Assembly: GCA_035772405.1 (NCBI GenBank)
Contig: JAYKKM010000005.1
Coordinates: 2,677,501 to 2,741,500, forward strand
DNA: 64,000 bases
DNA from: Chrysogorgia sp. JL179-B06
Taxonomy: Eukaryota > Cnidaria > Anthozoa > Scleralcyonacea > Chrysogorgiidae
Reading direction: 5' to 3'
Position numbers and translations under genes: made by a program. Each line of letters opens with the position of its first letter. Positions within the stretch are counted from its first letter, which is position 1. The notes under the pieces are model-generated. The model ran no database searches, was not told the DNA's origin, and saw nothing but the letters and a program-made list of their open reading frames with translations. Below are positions 58,143 through 64,000 of this stretch, piece after piece.

Positions 58143-61100
58143 TCAGTTATCTAAAAATCCAAACGGAATCGTATTAAAATTATTTTTAACAACACGTTTA
58201 TTAAATGTAAATGAAAATTTTTTTATTTCATCCTCAATAAAAATATGATTAAGTTTATCTTTACATATTTTATTGTGATATTTAATTTCGATGATCTGAT
58301 CTTGATTTTTAACACATTGTGTCAAGGATAAAAAATTCAATTTTTCTTTTATTGTTTCATTTTTTAAAGTAAAACCTTTCACATGAATACATTCCTGATT
58401 TAAATTAGTTATATACGCATAACATTTTGGACCCGTTGAACAAAAATTTGTTATCCATTCATTTTCATTTAATTCATTCGTTAAATCTCCTAAATAATTT
58501 CCCGTTTTAACATCAGTATAATTATTTTCATCAGATATATAAATAACAGAATCTGTATCAAAATATAAAACGCGATCGTCTAATGTATCGAGTAACTCGT
58601 ATAATTTCAAACGTGCATATGCAGTGACAAAAGATGCAATGATTACATTTCCCGTTTTTAGAGGTGTTGTTGCATCATCAATTTTTTCATATGTACAACG
58701 TAATAATGTTTCGTTTATAAATTCCATCGATGTTAATTTTTTACTTTTATCATTGGCAATATTTAATAATTCTTCATAATCGTTTAAAAAACACACTTGT
58801 GTATTATTTTCGTTTTGGGCAAATTTTCCCCATAACGAATTTAAAAAGGTTTTTGCAATAGTTCTTAATCCGGGATTTTTCTCTATTTTGTCTTTATCTA
58901 AAAAAACATTTTCATTTTTTAAATAATCATTACAATACTGTTTAATTTTATCATCATTTTTACTTCCATCTGCGTTCAAATAATCCGTAGGAATTCCTGA
59001 AGATTCTTGTTTGATTTTTAAAATTTTTTCTTTGCGTTTAAAATGATATATTTCGTAAAGAGCTATTATTTTATATCCCTTATCTATAGCAACATTAATC
59101 TCAACACTAGTCCAAGTACCCGTTAAGTATCGATCGCTTTCATTATGTTCACATTTATTACATTTATTCACAGCACATTTATAACATAATGGAAATAATA
59201 ATTTCCCATCTATTCTAACAGGTAAAACAGGAAAATAAATATTTCGAGGAGGTGCAATACAACATTTTACTAAACCAAATATGTCCTTGATTTTATTTTA
59301 TTACAATCTTCCCCCAGTAAAATAGTAGGATGACCTACAGGAAAATCATAATTTTTTTGTACATGAGGGTATAGCGATGTAAAATCTACATAACTTATTC
59401 GTTCGTTGGGTTTTGTTTCTTTAAATAAACATACGGGGGAAGTTCGTCCCCCATATAATGCGTCACGTGGTGTTAAAGGAGCAAACGGATAAAATTTTCT
59501 TTTCTTTTGAATTAATTGTTTCTGTGTATATTTTTTTTCTTCTAAATAATCACATTCCCACATCTCGATTAATTTGTAACCGGCATTTTTTATTGTCCAA
59601 GAAAAACGTTGCGTATTTGCATATAAATTACTAAATTTTTCGTTTGTAAGAACGTTTAATGCATAGGGGGCAAAACATTTGGGACATCCGTGATAAAAAA
59701 AACCATGAAATTGATATATCGTATCAATATAAAAACCGTCGACAAAACGTCCTAGAATGTTTTTCTCCCCATTTTGTGAACAGATATATTCTAAATTTCC
59801 TCCTATTTCTCGATTAATTTCATCTAACCAATCAATAGCAATTAAACTCTGTTTTACACATCCCCTATAGCCCGAAGCAGGAATAATTCCTACACAATTT
59901 TTTTTTTAAAAATTAAGTCTATACACTTTCAAAGCTAAACTAGCAATCGTAATACAATTCTTTGCATAAAAGGGTGTAATATGACCTATGGCACCTATCA
60001 TTGTAGAAAATTTAACACATCCCTTTCTTAAAATATCTACATCACTACAACAATAATAATAAATCTCTTTACGAAATATATATTTCTCTTTTTTTTCTTC
60101 TAAATACCATTTTTCAAATTCCTTAAGTGTTGCTGTATTCATATGTTTCGTATCAAAAAATTTCCGATCTACAATTTCACCCTCATAAGTTAAATCGTAA
60201 AATTCATAAGGATGAAATCCCTTACATTCCCCTTGAAGATCCATTGCTTTTGGAATATCGGCTAATTTCATACTAAAAAACAAATAACTATCGAGGATTC
60301 TAATATTTTGTTCTTTAATTATTAAACTCATTATTTTAGTACCGTTCATTATAGTATTCGGTATTATCTGTTTTATTTCTAAAATATATTTTAAAATAAA
60401 AATAGTATCAAATCTACCCCCGTTATGAGCTATCCAAACGGAATTTTTTTGTTCAAACATAAATTCACATAAAGTTTCAATAACATTGTTATCAAAAATA
60501 AATTGTCTATTCCCACAACAACTAACTTTTTCAATAGTATTATCGATAATTTCTTGATCCTTTTTTTCAAAAATTTTTGTTTTTTTAAATTCACTATGTT
60601 GACATTTTTTACATACCTTTTGGACGATACAATAAAACGGTACGAGCAATTTAGTTTCGGTTACTTTTGTTTCAAAATCAAAAAAAAATAAAGTGGGTTC
60701 ACTTTCTTTCCCCTTGTTATATTCAAGTGAAAGGGGTTTCACATAACAAAAATGAGGTTGTTTCATGTATTTATCACAATGAAAACAAAATCGTTTGCTA
60801 CAATCATGTTTAACTGTTTTATTAAAAAAAATGAAAACGAATCGCGGACAAATTTTGTTACAGGTTTTACAAAAAAAATAATATTGACACGGTGTTAAAC
60901 GGCTATAATTACTATGAGAAGGTTTAAAAATGTTATTTGTTAAATGATTTGTAAAACAATTTTCATCATAAAAAATTATATCACAACTGTTACAAATAAG
61001 TTTATTATTTTTATCTTTACACTTATTCGGATATTTATAACATCGTAAACAAGTTAAATTATTTGTAGTACATAGGTGATTATCGATATATTCATGGCGT

Positions 61101-62161
61101 GTAAAATAACTCATACATTTAACACAAAAAGAACTGGTGTTAAGTTTAGAAAATTCCTTTATGCTTAAGACTACATCGTAATGATTATTATTTAACCATA
61201 AACATACAATTTCATTAGTTAATTTAATAAGATTACCCTCACTATCAGTTCGTGAATCATAAATTATATTATCGGAATGAGTGTCAGCATACACTAACAA
61301 ATCAACACCCTGTTTTTTAAAATAATTATTATATACTAACTCAAACTGTGTGGCATCAACATTACCCTCGGGTATCCCACATTCCCGATATACATTTCGA
61401 ATTTCTTCACACGTAAATAAATCATCCACGGGTTTATTGGGTTTTCTTTTCATTATAAAATATTTAGCGTCTTGTTGTAAAAATGATAAACCTACTAATA
61501 TTGCTAAAGCAAAACAGCAATCTTTCACTGTGGCTAAGAATATAAAATACACCCGTGCGAAATTTACGGCCATATTTTTTTACATACATATTACTTTTCA
61601 CACCGCCTTTATCTGTAGCATTTCCCTTATTCAAACTATTATAAATACTTTTTTTCCTTAATACACTATTTTTTTTTTATTTGTAGTTATTCCTGCGGGA
61701 AAAGTTTGAACTATTACCTTACTATTCCAACCATTAGCTATTATTTCTTTATTACTCTGCATAAATTTTTCCATAATATTTAAGAAATATTTAACGTCAA
61801 AGTCTTTCAAGGGTAAAACGGCTGTAGAGAAAAAACTTTTTGGCGCATTACTAAAGATAAATCTAACATAATCGTCATCACTTTTTACATTTGCCCTCGC
61901 AATGTTAATTAAATAAGAAAAAACCAACGATAACGATTGAATAAAACTAATAAAATTAACCGTTTTTTCCCGTGAAACATCCAAAGAAAAATGTTGTTCA
62001 GTGACTTTAAATTTTTCTCTACTAATAGTTTCTATATGATTAACAGAAAAATAATCGTCTATTTTTTCATTTTTCTTACTTTCTTTTTACTTATTAAATA
62101 AACTTACAATTTTATCTATATCTTTTTGACTATATTTTAATTTTTTCTGATCATCATTCAT
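58143..62161 (-). CDS. polB: Protein-primed family B DNA polymerase (PolB), interrupted at several points
   Basis: Replicates the linear genome from a protein primer. Exonuclease motifs are FFFDFET, AHNGGRFDTIFIL and YYYCCSDVDILRKG. Polymerase motif A is YVDFTSLYPHVQ, motif B TFLNSLWGKFAQ and motif C YFDTDSVIYI. A Cys-rich N-terminal region carries several zinc-type pairs, and an N-terminal domain is seen in the 61658-61984 frame. The full extent is about 1,340 codons. Interruptions: TAA at 62087-62089; a frame change at the T run 61669-61678; another near 61545; TAA at 59906-59908; a frame change near 59290-59300. The reading between 59905 and 59564 stays open in frame, and conserved sequence also continues between 59270 and 59172 in the neighbouring frame. 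The catalytic residues are all kept, but no intact frame exists in this copy. Confidence 0.9.
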
Positions 62162-62330
62162 CTTCTTTTTTTTTTCTAAAACAAGAAAAACATGCCGTTT
62201 TATTTTTATTTTTATTTATGTTTTCGTCTTCTCCATCAACACGATCAATAGTAACATCGTATGAATCCTGTATATTAATACACGTCAACGTAACTATAGG
62301 AGGGATTTTTTTTGATAATAAAGAACCCAT
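62154..62330 (-). CDS. Small protein with N-myristoylation-type start (58 aa)
   Basis: Begins MGSLLSKK, which fits the M-G-x-x-x-S N-myristoylation consensus with a following basic residue. The end is basic and Cys-containing (TACFSCFRKKKEDE). It overlaps the PolB start by eight bases. If expressed, it would be a membrane-tethered peptide. Its closeness to PolB on the same strand suggests a shared transcript. Confidence 0.5.
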   Translation of the reverse strand: MGSLLSKKIPPIVTLTCINIQDSYDVTIDRVDGEDENINKNKNKTACFSCFRKKKEDE

Positions 62331-62370
62331 TTAAAAAAACTAAAACAAAAAAAAGAGAGTAAAAAAAAAT

Positions 62371-62676
62371 ATGAGTGAAATTGTTTATATTGAAATTTAT
62401 TTACAATCGTCTAATTTACCTTATATCGGATATGAAATTCAAGATAATGATCCTTCAATAATATTATTTTTAAGGGAATGTTTACTAAATTTTACAGAAG
62501 ATAAAGAAAAGATAATACCCATATCATCAAAGATTTTAAAACAAAGAATAACAGAATTAAAAAAAGACATATATAATTGCCCCGAAGATATTATCTATAA
62601 AGTAGATTGTTTGGTAAATTTTATTCAGAGACATGAAAAAAATAATGATTATTTAGGAATAAAAACTATATTTTAA
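62371..62676 (+). CDS. Unknown protein (101 aa)
   Basis: Intact frame, mixed alpha/beta, acidic middle. Divergent from the 62154 gene with only 40 bp between starts, so the two share a promoter region. No domain recognised. Confidence 0.55.
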   Translation: MSEIVYIEIYLQSSNLPYIGYEIQDNDPSIILFLRECLLNFTEDKEKIIPISSKILKQRITELKKDIYNCPEDIIYKVDCLVNFIQRHEKNNDYLGIKTIF

Positions 62677-62681
62677 AAAAA

Positions 62682-63233
62682 ATGGTAAGAGTTAAGTTAC
62701 CTCGAAAAAAAAGACGCAATGATAAATCTCAAAGTATACGTCACGTTCTTCAATGTAGAAGTAAAACCTTAAAAAATATAAGATGTCGTAAACGAACAGC
62801 AAAAACAAAAAAATGTTGGATTCATTTAGCAAAACAAAATAACTTACGTATCAAGAAATCAACGATCCCCAATGCGGGTGAAGGATTATTTGCTTGGAAA
62901 AAACCTTTTAAACCCGATCGTAATATTTCTTATTACACGGGTCAAAAAACAACACAGGTCAAATTGGATCGTAAATATGGTAAAAACACAAATGCTGTAT
63001 ATAGTATTTGTAACGATGCAAACACTTGTATCGATGCTTATTTGACAACTCACGCCGCAGCACGTTATGCGAATAATGGGAAAACCGGTTCTATATATAA
63101 AAATAATTCCGATTTTGTTTACGACCCCAATAATAAAAAAATGTATTTAGAAAGTATAAAACATATAAAAGCCCATGAAGAAATTTTTGCAGACTATGGT
63201 GATAACTATTGGCAGAGAAAACAACCTTCATAA
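62682..63233 (+). CDS. SET-domain protein (putative lysine methyltransferase), 183 aa
   Basis: SET enzymes use S-adenosylmethionine to methylate lysines, most often on histones. The product starts with a basic region and a short Cys/His element (C25, C35, C45, H48; KKCWIH). The SET core follows: the N-terminal strand NAGEGLFAWKKP (64-75), the A-A-R-Y-A-N-N-G block at 126-133, in the place of the R-x-x-N-H-S motif, and HEEIFADYGDNYW (165-177), the conserved E-E-[IL]-x-x-x-Y-G. The expected pseudoknot arrangement is present. The canonical NH of N-H-x-x is NN here, so activity should be tested. The frame is intact. It could modify host chromatin or a viral basic protein. Confidence 0.85.
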   Translation: MVRVKLPRKKRRNDKSQSIRHVLQCRSKTLKNIRCRKRTAKTKKCWIHLAKQNNLRIKKSTIPNAGEGLFAWKKPFKPDRNISYYTGQKTTQVKLDRKYGKNTNAVYSICNDANTCIDAYLTTHAAARYANNGKTGSIYKNNSDFVYDPNNKKMYLESIKHIKAHEEIFADYGDNYWQRKQPS

Positions 63234-63235
63234 CA

Positions 63236-63519
63236 ATGGTAGGAAGAATAAGAGAATTACGGGGTGGTGATTTTAAGGGGAAAAAAGGCAACGTGGAGGT
63301 ATTTTTAAAGGGAAGAAAAGGCAACGTGGAGGAAATAAAACAGTCAATAAATACGGCAAACATTTTATAAACGATTTTAAAAAAGAGCTTAAAAAAAAAG
63401 CTAATGTAGTAAAAATTATTGCAAAACTAGGAACGAAAAAAATCAAAAGACATTTTCAAAAAGGAGGAATTGTATATCATAAACCCAGAAACCATGTTGA
63501 AAAGTTTTTAATGTATTAA
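63236..63519 (+). CDS. Basic GG-repeat core-like protein, frame broken in an A run
   Basis: Starts two bases after the SET stop with MVGRIRELRGGDFKGKK. At the A run 63281-63286 the coherent reading moves to the neighbouring frame, where KGKKRQRGG, a helical basic segment (HFINDFKKELKKKANVVKII) and HFQKGGIVYHKP follow to the TAA at 63517-63519. The LRGG, QRGG and QKGG sites fit adenain-type cleavage. Probably a DNA-binding virion protein related to 44510 and 57103. Adjacent repeats of about 11 residues (FKGKK...RGG) suggest internal duplication. Confidence 0.55.
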
Positions 63520-63543
63520 TTTTTTTTAAATAAAAACATACAT

Positions 63544-64000
63544 TCAGTGTATTATTTCGTTACATAAGAGGTTATTGTCCATTGAATATTTTTCTACATT
63601 ATAAGCTCTTATTTCATTAAAATTTACACTGATGAAATTAGGGTAATCCACATTACATTCGCATTCCCCTTTACATTTTTTACAAGTGTATTTTATAGTT
63701 TTATTATAAACAAAAAAATCATAATATAATGCTATAATACTCCTAAAGCACTCATAACTAAAACAATGTTTTCTATCATAATCTAGTATCTTTAAATATT
63801 CTCCAATTCCTTTGTCGTTGATACGTGGGGATAGGTCATCATTCCATGCTTCACATATTTTACGAAGAAATTCATAACATTCTTCTGGAATGTCGTGTTC
63901 CTCTTGATGTATAATATACATTTTGGGATTTTTTGAACATTCTACTTCCAGTATAAATTTATACCGTAAATATGTTTCATAATCAGCTATAGATATTAGT
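63544..64000 (-). CDS. Unknown protein, partial at window edge (>150 aa)
   Basis: The frame is open from 63544 to the window end; the Met at 63921 is probably internal, because codons continue upstream without a stop. A Cys group CKKCKGECEC near residue 80-90 of the visible part may bind metal. Acidic elsewhere (EEHDIPEECYEFLRKICE). No domain recognised. Confidence 0.5.
   Translation of the reverse strand, partial: LISIADYETYLRYKFILEVECSKNPKMYIIHQEEHDIPEECYEFLRKICEAWNDDLSPRINDKGIGEYLKILDYDRKHCFSYECFRSIIALYYDFFVYNKTIKYTCKKCKGECECNVDYPNFISVNFNEIRAYNVEKYSMDNNLLCNEIIH

Larger units (their letters stand above)
42600..64000. mobile_element. Endogenous Polinton/Maverick-adintovirus-type element (left end approximate, right end beyond window)
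   Basis: At least 21.4 kb of A-rich, gene-dense DNA with few gaps and no introns that I could see. It encodes the hallmark Polinton/adintovirus set: protein-primed PolB, rve integrase, double-jelly-roll major capsid protein, penton, adenain-like protease, A32-like ATPase and basic GG-motif proteins. Structural genes run on +, replication and packaging genes on -, meeting at about 57.06-57.10 kb. The two arms carry accessory genes (Fic, SET, Rep-like, a small-protein family). Many genes are interrupted. The left boundary is inferred from composition and gene content, and no terminal repeat or target duplication was identified. Confidence 0.9.

Noticed and set aside
43477..62161. Alternative genetic code as the explanation for internal stops
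   Set aside because: TAA, TAG and TGA all occur as internal stops and all also serve as normal ends of intact genes; intact integrase, ATPase, protease and SET genes use the standard code.
44510..63519. Programmed -1 frameshifting in every broken viral gene
   Set aside because: The direction fits, but it would require recoding in six or more genes, and additional stops and one opposite shift (PolB near 61545) are better explained by decay or sequence error. Kept only as an alternative.

Overview
The window is eukaryotic genomic DNA, most likely from a marine invertebrate. Cnidarian-like is my best guess; the species cannot be read from the sequence. The evidence is a spliced MGAT5-type glycosyltransferase gene with GT-AG introns, many Penelope-like (PLE), CR1-like, SINE and hAT fragments, many long (TA)n tracts, and two fragments of a multicopy protein family that I recall from cnidarian and mollusc genomes. 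There is no prokaryotic gene organisation.

Region 1 (1-4.65 kb): a defective PLE copy, a cluster of tRNA-derived SINE pieces and a (TA)n tract. Region 2 (4.65-32.1 kb): one host gene on the + strand. I could place 17 exons that join in phase into a 723-residue MGAT5 homologue (human enzyme about 741). Its introns hold most of the mobile DNA: hAT-type non-autonomous elements with visible target-site duplications, two PLE families, candidate hammerhead ribozymes, a CR1-like fragment, foldback repeats and a (CCTT)n tract of about 550 bp. Region 3 (32.1-42.6 kb): intergenic palindromes, two CR1/Jockey-like fragments, a 2 x 316 bp inverted repeat carrying ribozyme-like cores, and four exons of an uncharacterised gene whose continuation is not visible.

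Region 4 (about 42.6 kb to the right edge, where it is cut off): a large A+T-rich virus-like element of the Polinton/Maverick-adintovirus type. The + strand carries an rve integrase, penton, small virion-like proteins, a double-jelly-roll major capsid protein and an adenain-like protease. The - strand carries protein-primed PolB, an A32-like packaging ATPase and a basic GG-motif protein. The two strands converge at about 57.06-57.10 kb. Replication, integration, packaging, maturation and capsid functions are all present. The left arm (42.8-50 kb) and right arm (62.1-64 kb) carry unusual cargo: a Fic-domain protein, a SET-domain protein, a degenerate CRESS Rep-like (HUH) protein, a diverged family of small proteins with a shared C-terminal motif, paired CxxC mini-proteins and a possible N-myristoylated peptide. 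Several genes have their own TATAAATA-type promoter.

Many genes of the element are interrupted, mostly by breaks in A/T homopolymers that move the frame by one base in the same direction, plus a few in-frame stops of all three kinds. This fits either a decaying endogenous copy or homopolymer errors in the assembly, and the sequence alone cannot decide. Everything here was read by eye; no database search was run.
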